The position numbers and the translations under genes are program-made. From Panorpa germanica (taxonomy: Eukaryota; Arthropoda; Insecta; Mecoptera; Panorpidae), in contig OY783209.1 of assembly GCA_963678705.1 (NCBI GenBank), positions 8,928,001 through 8,992,000 of the forward strand: a stretch of DNA of 64,000 nucleotides, in the 5' to 3' direction. Of the stretch, positions 11,471 through 21,783 are shown in pieces (positions within the stretch are counted from its first letter, which is position 1; each line of letters starts with the position of its first letter). The notes under the pieces are model-generated. The model was given only the letters and a program-made list of their open reading frames with translations, was not told the origin of the DNA and ran no database searches.

Positions 11471-12470
11471 TATATACTGTCAAATTCCTTTTCAAATTCA
11501 ATACAAAAAGTCTAAATAAAACATTGCGGTTTCAATTAGATCAATTTGGAACACAAATTGTCTGTAAGCGATATAAATTGTGATATGATACTCTTCTTAT
11601 TGAAGGTGCGTTTATTTAAAACCATAATGTTATACCGAAGGTCATTGTAGTATAATGAACTAAATAAGAGATGGTACAAGGATACAAGAAGACCGAAGAA
11701 AGTTTTCTTCCTGGACATGGCGCTCTGGATCCATTGTTTGGTATAAGTTGTATTTGGAAATTAAGTTACATGTCAATAAAGCTGCTGTATGTTGAACATG
11801 TGTGCTCATTATTATTCGTGTGAAACGCTTATCATTTATACCGGGGTCTGGTTTTCTTTGATTTGCAAGAACAAAACCAATCAAAGATATAAATAATGTT
11901 GTTTAATCTATAAATCTTAAATTACCAATTTTCCTAAACAGAGCTGTATACAATTTCAGTTATACATAACAATTTAATAAGTTGCAGATATTTACATTAT
12001 TTTATTGTATTTTACACAATTATTTATAAATAGAAATCATTTAAATCTAAACAATTGTACTTGCAGTTGCCTTGTTTTGTAGCTGCAGAGAAAGATTCGA
12101 TCTTTCGATTCAGGTATCAGTGTGATTCTGAAACATTGCGACACTTTGTTATTGATCAATTCCAAAATAAAACAATGGTGCTTCTTCAATCAAAAATTTT
12201 TAATTAGCAATACAACAAAAGTTGCCATAAAATTTTGGCCTGTCTATAATACCTGTTCAAGGTTCGTTACCAGCTCCTGGAATATTTGGAAAGACCGTTT
12301 TTTTATTGAATTTCACTTTCGACAACCGCTTTTATAAGTCGACGTACTCGCAATTACAAAACTTTGCAGTAGATATTCCGGGAGGGTAAAATTATCTCAG
12401 AACCTGTACTTCTTATATTTCATAATGTTGTACGTAAATCAAAAAGCCGGTTGTCCGTCACTTACTCTTG

Positions 12471-13430
12471 CTAGTCTTCAAGGGAGGAACAACTTGCACA
12501 AGTGCACACCTGGACGTAAGCATCCGATGTATCACTTTCACTTATCACTTTAGGCATGTTATATGTCGAGCACTGGCACTTGGCGTTTCTGGTTCGACTA
12601 GCACTTGATGAAGATTTCGATAGAGACGCGCAGGATACTCCTGGGCTTTTGGAAGAACTTGTTTCCTTACCTGTATTGGTACTGATTATGCTTCCGCTGC
12701 TATCAGAAGCACGTTTATTTAAAAACGGATTGAATTTCGAAGGGACATTTGGAGCATTGTAAATACATTGAGTATTTTGTCCGAATGGTGGGAATGTTGG
12801 AGCACTTGGACCGCTTGGACCGAATGGATCAAATGGAGGGAATTGGCCATTTGGACCGCATGGACCATTTGAAACGAATGGACTACTTGAAACGAATGGA
12901 CCGATAGAACCAATTGGACCGCATGGACCACTTTGACCGAATGGACCGCTTTGTCCACAAGGACCGCTTGAACCGCATGGACCGCAAGGACCGAACGGAC
13001 CGGTTTGAGCGAATGGAATGCTTGGACCGCATGGACTACTTGAACCGAATGGAATGCTTGGACCGCATGGACCACTTGAACCGAATGAAATGCCTGGACC
13101 GCAGGGAACGCTTGGGCCGAATGGATTAGTTAGACAGAAAGCCCCGCTTTGGCCGAATGGACCACTTGGACCGGCTCCGTTCATATTATTTGGAACAAAA
13201 GGAGGACGGGGTGGTGGTTGAGAGCAACATTGTCGTTTGTAAGCAAGAGGAGCACGACTTCCAGGTGGTAGGTTAGGATAGCATGCTGCGCTGAACGTGG
13301 AAGGTTGGTTACCGAAACAGGAATTGTTGAAGTTGCACTGAGTGTTAGGTATTGTACATGCTCCACGGTCACTGCAAAAAGGTGAAGGCATTATGACAGT
13401 GTAGCCGTCACCAGGACATCTGTTGCACAT
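12471..13430 (-). CDS. Cys-Gly-Pro repeat protein 4, Mst(3)CGP-like, 319 aa
   Basis: It starts MCNRCPGDGYTVIMPSPFC, the diverged form of the shared N-terminal block. About residues 85-215 are tandem G-P-x-G/C-P units (FGPSVPCGPGISFGSSGPCGP and relatives). The repeat unit in DNA is about 27-30 bases, built on GGACCG and GAATGG words. The C-terminal third is Ser/Lys-rich and ends ..VCTCASCSSLED. The ATG at 13428-13430 lies just after an acceptor (TTTTATTTTCAG, ending 13449), with a donor GTAAGT at 13561-13566. The stop TAG is followed five bases later by GTAAGT. No signal peptide or known enzyme domain. Probably a testis or sperm structural protein by resemblance; unproven. Confidence 0.8.
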   Translation of the reverse strand: MCNRCPGDGYTVIMPSPFCSDRGACTIPNTQCNFNNSCFGNQPSTFSAACYPNLPPGSRAPLAYKRQCCSQPPPRPPFVPNNMNGAGPSGPFGQSGAFCLTNPFGPSVPCGPGISFGSSGPCGPSIPFGSSSPCGPSIPFAQTGPFGPCGPCGSSGPCGQSGPFGQSGPCGPIGSIGPFVSSSPFVSNGPCGPNGQFPPFDPFGPSGPSAPTFPPFGQNTQCIYNAPNVPSKFNPFLNKRASDSSGSIISTNTGKETSSSKSPGVSCASLSKSSSSASRTRNAKCQCSTYNMPKVISESDTSDAYVQVCTCASCSSLED

Positions 13431-13448
13431 TATTTGAGTGGATGGAAG

Positions 13449-13566
13449 CTGAAAATAAAACGAAATATGTTTAATGTTTTGATTTATCTGCGTTGTGTAC
13501 GCTACATTACTGGGTAAATAATTTACTGCGCGAATTTGCTGATAATCAGTTTGTTCAAGTACTTAC
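13449..13566 (-). other. 5'UTR intron of the 12471-13430 gene
   Basis: 118 bp between ATATTT|GTAAGTACTTG and TTTTATTTTCAG|CTTCC on the minus strand. It is the same architecture as the two preceding paralogs. Confidence 0.65.
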
Positions 13567-13694
13567 AAATATATATATTTTTTTAAGAATGTTTTATTTA
13601 TGATGCCTCGTAAATATTTACACTTATTTCATAATTGTTTATTGACTAAAATACTGATCACTAATAATTTACAAACACTAATTATTTTTCACTG

Positions 13695-13712
13695 AGTTTG
13701 TTTTGTTTCTAT
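13695..13712 (-). promoter_or_regulatory. Shared leader element (ATAGAAACAAAACAA), gene 4
   Basis: The minus strand reads CATAGAAACAAAACAAAC about 130-145 bases before the 5'UTR donor. See the copies at 9667-9684 and 11452-11470. Confidence 0.45.
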
Positions 13713-13799
13713 GTTTGATTTCAATTTCTATTTAATATTAATCTAAATAAACGCCTCTGTTACCTTATTTAAAATTGTAGCCCTTCTTCTTCTCTTATT

Positions 13800-13990
13800 T
13801 ATAATGTTCCAGGTGTATATTTATATTCTTATTTGTTTGGTAATGAATTTTGTATGGTGGCTCGGAAACGACTGCTTGCATCTCTTTAAAAATAGCCTAT
13901 TTTGTTGAGAAAGAAATACTAAGACTTTTGGCTTCCTCGGATTTTTCTCCGAACCCGTAATTTTGGAAAAACGGGGCACTTGTTTGACGG
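13800..13990 (+). repeat. Dispersed repeat family 'TAATGTYCCAGGTGT', plus copy
   Basis: It begins ATAATGTTCCAGGTGTATATTT and contains AAAATAGCCTATTTTGTTGAG and CTTTTGGCTTCCTCGGATTT, matching the copies at 3217-3600 (minus) and 30555-30800 (plus). It sits between the fourth cysteine-rich gene and the protease. A smaller local duplication, TGGGTTTTGTTGTTATA, occurs near 14018 and 14200. Confidence 0.65.
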
Positions 13991-14460
13991 GTCAGAGTTG
14001 TATTTTATGGGTTTTGTTGTTATAGAATTTAATTCGTGTTGTGCTAACATAATCATAAATATGATCACAAAGCAAATACGAAAAAATGAAATAGAAGAAA
14101 ACAAAAAGAATTACAAGAGCAACGGAAAAGAAGAATAAAGAAGACGGCATTGATTGTTGACGCCACACTGCTGTATCTTCAACCCAGAGTTAAATTTTCT
14201 GGGTTTTGTTGTTATAAAATTAAATGTTTATGTACATACAAAATCGTAAACTTATTAAGCGGCTAGTTCCACAAAATTAAGCCTATTATTTACAAGAATT
14301 ATATAGGAGACAATATATTGAGTTTTTTATTTCTTTAGACTTTAGAACACACAAACATTACAAAAACTATTTACATGAAATTTCAAAATTTGAACAAAAA
14401 ATCACAATTTAAATATAATCAATGTCTCCTGTAAAGTTTATAAGTTGACTTTTCTAGTTT

Positions 14461-16266
14461 TTATTTATCAGAATGTATGTTAGCAGCAATGTTGCTCTGA
14501 ATCCATTTGTAGTAGTATCTGATGGACGTAAATCCGTCTGGAAAGTGAAAGCCGCAGTCGATTGTATAAGACGTAACAGCAACCAGCTTATTTGTCACAT
14601 CCTCAAATAGGCCACCGCCAGAATCTCCCTGTAATATTTATAAAGATTAATTCTAGGATTTTTAGAGATCTATATCGCCCGGTATTATCTAATTCAAATT
14701 CGAAAAGTATATTATTTACAAATTATTTAAACTTTTATTCTATTTTATAATTCTATAGTGCCCAGTGTTTTAGATTTTTCTCTTCTGTGTTTGTTTATAT
14801 AAACTTGATTACAAAATTATGCTTAGTTGTTGTGATATTATAAATAAGGAGAAATATGTTTGATTCGGTCTGTATTTGTTTTTGAACGATAGGCTGTCAT
14901 GTGTATACTGTCCTGTTTTTATAATAGTGTAAAAATTTGGGAGTTTCTGCGGGTAGAATTTGCGTAAATTCAGTAGTTTAACAATCAACGTACCATACAA
15001 ATTCCTACAAGTTTTGAACTATATGCGCAAATAATACTTTCTCTGCATACATTTTTACGGCCAGTTGTGTAATTGGCGACCTGGAGAACCAGCGGCTGTG
15101 AATAACGTATTTTAGGAAGAGTTCTTCCAAATCCAATGGTGTAGAGCTTCATGAATGGTTTTGGCTTTTCCAAATAAAGTTCAGCTGGTTGAACATTTAA
15201 ATTAAATGATATGTTTTTATTTACTTTGACGAGTGCAATGTCATTGCGGAGACCAACAACTTTGAATCGTTTGTTGATCAATTGAACTTCTGGGAAGAAT
15301 TCCTGGATCTCATTGGTTGGGACCTTCTCCAGAGATCCAATGTATATCGTGTAGTTTTTATGCCTGCAGAAAGTAAGGAAATTATAAAATAGACTAAAAA
15401 CAGAGTGTATAACTCAGCTTATTATCAGGGGTATAACTTACTTAATTGCACAGTGCGCTGCTGTTATGATCCAGCGTTCATTGAGGATAGTTCCAGAGCA
15501 AAATACGAATTCAGTTTTATTGTTGCTTCTGAAGGAGGCGATGTGCAAGCCTTCTCTTGGAGACGCAGCAGTTCCGTTGACAATCCTCTTCACTCTATCT
15601 GGTAAGCAATGCTTTATAATACTTTATTTACGCAAGCTAAAGGCACAACCCGACTAGAAAATTGAGACCCAACCAGGTTATCCTTGCGATCAACTTATGC
15701 CCACTGTTTTAACTATAATGAGTTCCCAGAAAGGTCCAATGAACCAAAACTGACTCTTAATTTTTACGTTAGGTTATCCCGGTTGGGTCTTCATTGCGTC
15801 CCGATTGGTCTAAACATATGTTTAGAGCAATTCCAGTGATAATTCTAGTCGGGAAGTGTTTCATAAAATTTATCAAACTGTTTATAGAAATGGCAGCTGT
15901 TAAATACTTCTCGCATGGTGCCATATGGTACACTCTTCTTGCAACTAAAAAGTAATACAAAATCTAAAGTAGTAGGTGGAAATAATGTATCATATTCTAC
16001 TTACCGTGCTCAACAGCAAGCCCTGCAAAAAGAAATGCACAACTTTTATTCTACCATATTTTAATTAAAATTAAAAGATCAGTAGCAAAACTACTGATCT
16101 TCATTTTTTGTTAGATAATTGCAACTTCTAAATAGATTATATTATAACAGTTTTGCATTAGAGGAAAATAGTCATTAAGAAGGTTTTTTAAATACTTCTA
16201 TACAAAGTAATACATACCAAATCCAAGTAATAGAAGGCACTGCAACAAGAAGAAACCGCACGTCAT
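14461..16266 (-). CDS. Secreted chymotrypsin-fold serine protease (S1A), 253 aa, five exons
   Basis: Exons, in minus-strand order, are 16266-16218, 16022-16005, 15598-15442, 15363-14994 and 14628-14461. Phases join to 254 codons. The signal peptide is about residues 1-19 (MTCGFFLLQCLLLL..). A short propeptide ends at R27, and the mature chain starts IVNG. The triad is His71 (TAAHC), Asp116 (NDIALV) and Ser201 (GDSGG). Cys56/72, Cys197 and Cys220-region cysteines fit the fold. The residue at the S1 pocket base (six before the serine) is Gly, not Asp, so trypsin specificity is unlikely; an elastase- or chymotrypsin-like preference is more likely. There is no clip domain, so digestion or reproductive-tract proteolysis are both possible. 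It interrupts the sperm-type cluster, which hints at but does not show a male accessory role. Confidence 0.92.
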
Positions 16267-16269
16267 TGC

Positions 16270-17040
16270 AATAGGTTTTATCACAAACTAATCCCTATAT
16301 TTATATTATATTTTTAAAAACAGTTTACAGGGTGACTTAAAATTAAGATATCTACTTCATTAAGTACCGGTAGTGCCATATGGTTTGTAGACAATGGAAG
16401 AAATAATATTATTTAAATATTGCTAATAGATAAATGCAGCTATGCGAGAGGGTGTTGCGAGATTAGAGGAAAAGAGACAAGAATTGTAAGGAGAATTGCT
16501 AGATTTAAAATGGGAAACAAGGAGAAAGGCAGAAGGTATTGGGATAAAAGAGAGAAGAAGGTATGCAAAATGTGAATGAAACGTTCGAGCACATTAAAGC
16601 GATTGCAAAATAAAAACTGAAAAGAAAATAGAGGAACTAATGGGATGAGCCAACGAATTGAAGAAATGGATGGCGGAAGAATAGACAAGAATGAAGATAG
16701 TAGATGAAAAGGTAGAATAGAAGAATAGCAGTGGGGATTTATTAATTATAATAAAAATTATTTAGTAATTACTTATACTGTTAAAAAGAAACAAAGTTTT
16801 ACATAATGAATTTGTTTTTATTTAGTTTTCTTATATAATAATTTTGTGATGTTTATAGATTTCAATCTTTTAATTCTTCTTTACTAATTATCATATTTTT
16901 TTTCTTTTTTTATTAATACTTCCAGAAATGCTAAAAATTAAATAATTAGTCTTCACTTACTGCGTATGTATATTACACCAGTTACAATTCAAGAAACCAT
17001 TCTTCAAATACTTACTCTCTAGATATCTTGTCAGCTATTA
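16270..17040. other. Intergenic; A/G-rich retroelement-like stretch
   Basis: 16440-16730 is strongly purine-rich on the plus strand (GAGGAAAAGAGACAAGAATTG, GGAGAATTGCTAG), resembling the Lys/Glu-rich coding sequence of LINE remnants at 60100-60560. It has several stops and no conserved motif, so this is a tentative call. The rest is plain AT-rich DNA. Confidence 0.35.
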
Positions 17041-17042
17041 AT

Positions 17043-17856
17043 TCACCATTGTGATATTATATCAAAGTCGGTTACTCTTCCCAACTTCTTTTTAGGGGGA
17101 GGTCCTCTATAATTTTCTATACTGTTGGGATTTACCATACAATCCGACATGCAACTCTGTTGTTAAAAGTAGAGGTGTGAATCAATTCAGCAAAATAAAT
17201 GAAATACAGTCATAAAATAATTAAATAAAAATACAGGAATTGTTAAAATTGGTGAGAAACTGAGATATGGAATGCCACAACGAAATGAACATTATGTGAC
17301 TTTAAAATTGTGTGTTTGTTGAATACTAGCTGTTATCCCAAACTGACTGACCCCAACAAAAAGACCTGGTACTTTTTTGTTGGGAAATACCTAATTAATT
17401 TTGTGTGAAATTCTAAACTTGAAACTACCATACAAGGCTAACAGTATTTATTCGAACGTTCAAAGTCACTTGGACCTACTATTTCTAGGAATTTTTGTCC
17501 AGGGTTAGATTTTATTTGTCTATAGAACTATTGTTCATTTTAGTAGGAAATCAACTTGGAATCCAGTATAAGATGACTGAGTTATTAATCAAACGATTTC
17601 TTTTTGTAGCTATTAAATGTGGTTAACGCAATTTGTTTCATTTCCTAGTAATAATAGCATTGTGGAAATATATTCTAGTTAAGTATTACAAATGGGCTAA
17701 TTCAGTTTTGGCAATATTAGTGTTTAAACTTACAAATTCCTGGCCATGATACGCTGGACGTGGCTGCTCTATAGGTTGAGGACTTGAGCAGCAGGTTGAG
17801 CAGCAACTTGAGCAGCACATAGGATAACAGTAAGGTACGTAATAGCAAGCAAACAT
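17043..17856 (-). CDS. Small cysteine-rich protein 5, two exons, 78 aa
   Basis: Exon 1 (17856-17734) encodes MFACYYVPYCYPMCCSSCC, then STCCSSPQPIEQPRP and more, ending in donor GTAAGT (17733-17728). Exon 2 (17156-17043) follows an acceptor TTTTAACAACAG and reads SCMSDCMVNPNS.. to KLGRVTDFDIISQW-stop. Both junctions are phase 0. The exon 2 end is clearly homologous to exon 2 of the 18547-19854 gene (KLGRITDFDVMSNW-stop), which validates both models. Exon 1 has tandem CCSSCCSTCCSS. No signal peptide is evident. It is too short to be caught by long-frame scans. A sperm or testis role is inferred from the cluster. Confidence 0.75.
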
Positions 17857-18546
17857 TGCCGAAATTATTTCTTTATAATTTTGTAATAGTTTTTTTTATT
17901 TAATTTTTTTTTCTACAAATATCGTTTGTTTGTTTTTTCTTACAAATTCATTATGATTTTCTTTTATTTTTCAGGTTTGTCTGAAACGTAGCCGACTATA
18001 CGACTTTCTCAAAATCTTACCGACTACTACGTCACACAAATATCCTAAAATAATAAATTATTTTCGTTTCATTTGTTCCTTATTTAAAATCTAATTGCAA
18101 ATCATGACAGTGACAATGCGGTTTTCACAAATCACTTAATTAATAGATAATTCACTGCGAACAAATCATTTTACTCATTTTGAGGGGTATGAACCCATTA
18201 CCAGGGGTAAGAGGAAAGCTGTCTATCTCATTCTATTAGTTGTCAAGCAATGCAAGTGACCTCTCTGTTTGGAAACTTATATTTTTGACAATAGATTGTT
18301 TACACTAACCTACAATTATAAACTAGTTACCTATTAGTTAGTTGCAGTTTCAGCGACTACTGTGAACATGTAGCAAGATAATTTATCCCCTCCAAGCACG
18401 TCTTAGACGGAGTTAATCTCAGTACTGCGAGAACAAGAATCATTTTAAGTTTTCATAACTATTATGATCTCTTCTTATGTGTGGCAATGCATTCAACTGC
18501 GCACGGCAACTGTGTAGTTCTCATTCACATCTGGTCGCTGTTTCAG
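17857..18546. other. Intergenic between cysteine-rich genes 5 and 6
   Basis: AT-rich, with no coding frame or repeat recognised. The upstream leader of gene 5 presumably lies in the first 200 bases. Confidence 0.5.
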
Positions 18547-19854
18547 CTACCAATTCGACATTACATCAAAGTCAGTTATTCTCCCCAATTTAGGTTTCGG
18601 CCAAGACCGATTATTACAGCTGAAATAGTTCTCATAGCTAAAAGGATTTCTACAGGTGTCTGACATACTGCTCTGTAAAAATACGTAATTTTATATTTTT
18701 TATTACAAGGTAACCAGAAAGGGTACCAGGTATTCCACAGCTGAATAACATCGCTCTCCCACACCGCCTCTTTGCAACGTAGGCACAAAACCCCGCTACC
18801 CTTTCAGGACACCTTCACAAAATAACCAGCTGAAAAGACAGCCTGAAAGAATTACCTGTTCAATACCATGATAGTGTTTACAACACATCGGTCTACATCC
18901 GTAGTAACTGTTACTTCTTGCTCTACTGAATGGAGAATTTCCACAAGACGGTCTAGGTGGCGCACATTTTGAACATGGCGGACAGTTTGAAGGTGTCGCA
19001 CAATTTGGCCGTGGCGAACAATTTGAAGGTGTCGCACAATTTGGCCGTGGCGAACAGTTTGAATATTGCGAACTGTTTGAATATTGCGGACAATTTGAAG
19101 GTGTCGCACAATTTGAACGTGGCGAACAGTTTGAACATAGCGGATAATTTGAAGGTGTTGCACAATTTGAACGTGGCGAACAATTTGAAGGTGTCGCAAA
19201 ATTTGGACGTGGCGAACAATTTGAACATGGTGGACAGTTTGAAGGTGTCGCACAATTTGGACGTGGCGAACAATTTGAAGGTGTCGCATAATTTGGACGT
19301 GGCGGACAGTTTGAAGGTGTCACACAATTTGAATATGGCGGACAGTTTGAAGGTGTCGCACAGTTTGAAGGTGGCGAACACTTTATAGGTGGTGCACAAT
19401 TTGGACGTGGCGGACAGTTTGAAGGTGTCGCACAATTTGAACATGGCGGATAATTTGAAGGTGTCGCACAATTTGAAGGTGTCGCACAATTTGAACGTGG
19501 CGAACAATTTGAAGGTGTCACACAATTTGGACGTGGCGAACAATTTGAACATGGCGGACAGTTTGAAGGTGTTGCACAATTTGGACGTGGCGGACAGTTT
19601 GAAAATGGCGAACACTTTATAGGTGTCGCACAATTTGAATATGGCGGACAGTTTGAAGGTGTCGCACAGTTTGAAGGTGGCGAACACTTTATAGGTGGTG
19701 CACAATTTGGAGATTTCGCACAGTTTGGAAGTGTTGCACAGTAAGAGGGAGTACAACAGTATCCACAAAATGGTGAAAATCCACAGTTAGTAGGGCTTTG
19801 GCAGCATGAAGACTTTCTACAATTTTTATAGAACAGACGACCTAAAGTACCCAT
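18547..19854 (-). CDS. Cysteine-rich hexapeptide-repeat protein 6, two exons, 374 aa
   Basis: Exon 1 is 19854-18856. It starts MGTLGRLFYKNC, then CCTPSYCATLPNC, then about 45 hexads of the form C-[APS]-[TP]-[PRCY]-[SPI]-[NK] (CATPSN, CPPRPN, CSPRSN, CPPCSN), to CPPCSKCAPPRPSC. DNA repeats every 18 bases with 36-base higher order. I end exon 1 at CATGGTATTGAACAG with donor GTAATT, not at the frame's own stop 60 bases later. This is because acceptor ATTTTTACAG leads in phase 0 into exon 2 (18672-18547), which reads SSMSDTCRNP.. to KLGRITDFDVMSNW-stop. That end matches gene 5. Unusually, the repeat keeps long frames open in other phases too. Probably a structural, disulfide-rich sperm protein; function is not shown. 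Confidence 0.78.
18953..19720 (-). repeat. 18-bp tandem coding repeat (36-bp higher order)
   Basis: Units such as TTTGAAGGTGTCGCACAA and TTTGGACGTGGCGAACAA (plus-strand reading) recur across about 770 bases inside exon 1 of gene 6. The unit is a multiple of three, so length changes keep frame. Blocks are shuffled, as expected from unequal crossing-over or slippage. Confidence 0.9.
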
Positions 19855-20221
19855 GTTTTACAAAATGTTTTATCTTTTGAAATTTTAATTTGTATTTTAG
19901 AATGTTAATTTAATGGTCTTATGGTTTTTTAAATTATCTTGCAAGTATTTTGTACTTAAAATTTTAGTTTTTTTGTAATTTTTAAATTATATTCTTTTGT
20001 TTATAATGCTAAGAATGCGACTGCACCAATTTCTGAGAAAGTTTCAACTTAATTTTTTTTTTACAAAGACAAGATCAAATGAATGGTGCAGTTTGAACCT
20101 AAAACTGTAATTTATTTATCAAAATAGTCTCTTCTTTAAGCTCGATACATTTATGGTATATGTAAAATCATAAACGTAAACAATACATAACATGAAGGTA
20201 ATATCTCAATTTCAATTTATT

Positions 20222-20370
20222 TATTAAGAAGAGATGTACAACTTATACAACAAAAGTAATTTACTAATTAAAGCTTCCAATTGCAGAGATGATAATCTTT
20301 CTGATGCTTTTCCTATTTTTTTTAGAAACAATTTATAAAATCTTGTTGCAAAATACCGCCATTTCAGAAT
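20222..20370 (-). other. Candidate terminal exon downstream of gene 7
   Basis: After acceptor TTTCTTTTTATAG (ending 20371) the minus strand stays open for 48 codons (ILKWRYFATRFYKLF .. LLLLYKLYISS) to TAA at about 20224-20226, followed at once by overlapping AATAAA signals. Its phase matches the GTGAGT donor 12 bases after the stop of the 20629-20817 gene. It may be a 3'UTR exon, an alternative C-terminus, or a fragment of a non-LTR element (the AATAAATAAATTGAAATTGA end resembles such tails). Confidence 0.3.
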
Positions 20371-20628
20371 CTATAAAAAGAAATATGTTAACATTAATTA
20401 CAAGTATTCATTAGTCAACTACAGTAATTAGTCTAAAAACTATGTCAAATTAATATACTTTCGTAACAAAATTAAGTGAATACGCGAGAAGAATTTAGTG
20501 AAGAACCATGGAATTAGCTTATAGGAAGTGTTCGACTTGCACTATAAGACAATTTTCTTAAAGAAAACAGATAAATTTTTGCTTCACTTAACATTCATCT
20601 TCTTTGAATAACTCACGTTATCTTCGTC

Positions 20629-20817
20629 CTACGGAATCGTGGCCGGTACTAGATAAACTTTTTTGGAAGGATAATCTGGACTACGATACCAATAGTATGG
20701 ATTAATAAATGTATTATCATCCGGCTTTGACTCAGGCTCAGGGGCAGGCTGACAACAGTATTCTATCTTCATGCAAGGATCTGGAGGACAACATGGCACT
20801 AAACTTGGTCGGGGCAT
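20629..20817 (-). CDS. Small cysteine/proline-rich protein 7, 62 aa
   Basis: It starts MPRPSLVPCCPPDPC and continues MKIEYCCQPAPEPE, then a Tyr/Pro-rich tail NPYYWYRSPDYPSKK ending LVPATIP-stop (TAG). The MPRPS start recalls the MPRPRC block inside proteins 2 and 3. The ATG at 20815-20817 is the first in the frame. Twelve bases after the stop is a consensus donor AAC|GTGAGT in phase with the open segment at 20222-20370, so the stop may be close to a natural exon end. Placement and composition put it in the cluster. No domain is known. Confidence 0.6.
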   Translation of the reverse strand: MPRPSLVPCCPPDPCMKIEYCCQPAPEPESKPDDNTFINPYYWYRSPDYPSKKVYLVPATIP

Positions 20818-21144
20818 TTTGTGATTTCCTTTTCAAATTTATATAAACTGCTAATTTTTTAATTTTTTTTTGTTATTTATAGTTACTAACGTTAAGTTCT
20901 AACGTAATTTTTTTTTGAAATTCATTTGTTTTGATTTTGAACTAAGTAGGCGGCTTCTTTTCCTTTAAATTGTTGTTACCTAAAAATAAATTAGGCCATT
21001 TAGAACAATCCAGTTAGATTTTGGATTTGGATTTTGAAATAGGGGTAGAAGACGACCTACCATCTAACCTACTGGTTACCATCTGCCCCTTTATGATGTA
21101 AACACTATGTAAAAGACACTAATTAACCAATCAACCAACTACTT

Positions 21145-21783
21145 AATGGGCTTGTGTCCTCATTTTTTAGTGGTCGATTTTTCAATTGTTGATTGAAATT
21201 GATGTTCATAAATGTGTATTGGCGTGTCTATTTTATTAAATATCTAAATATTGACGGAGATATAGCAATTAAAAATTTGAATTGTAGTTTTAGCGCTAGA
21301 AATAGTCGGCCATATTTGTATGACGTGAAATGCATTTTAACGTCAGTTATTTGTTGAGTAAGTCAGTGCTGTGGTAATGTTCTGTAGCTGTTGGTATTCA
21401 AACAATCAACTCAAATCAAAGAATACTAAGTTTTTACTTTATTTAACCCTGCTAAGGCAGACATAATATTAAAATTTGATTGTTCCTTGAAATAGCTGTA
21501 AATAATATTTGATATTTTGATATATAAATACATATAGCAGAGATTTATGAGCTGTAAGGTTGGTAACCTTACAGAAGGATTGTGATGTCACATGCATTTG
21601 GAATGTGTACAACGTTGAATCCCTTTAATAATTAAAGAGACAAAATGACTTTTTTAATTGTTAATATCTCTTAACATATAAGGAGTTATTAAAAAATAAT
21701 TGAACATTTGAGGTTCTAGTAACCCACTTTATCAATATATAGTACACTTTTATAGAAATTAAGACATAGGACACAAGCCCATT
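21145..21783 (+). mobile_element. 'GGGCTTGTGTCCT' transposon, copy B (639 bp)
   Basis: Full length, AATGGGCTTGTGTCCT .. AGGACACAAGCCCATT, same orientation and length as copy A, with few substitutions. It separates genes 7 and 8 of the cluster. Confidence 0.9.

Noticed and set aside
18953..19768. 271-codon alternative frame over gene 6
   Set aside because: The repeat unit keeps it open. The other frame has the shared tail exon and Met start. Dual coding is noted as a question, not a gene call.
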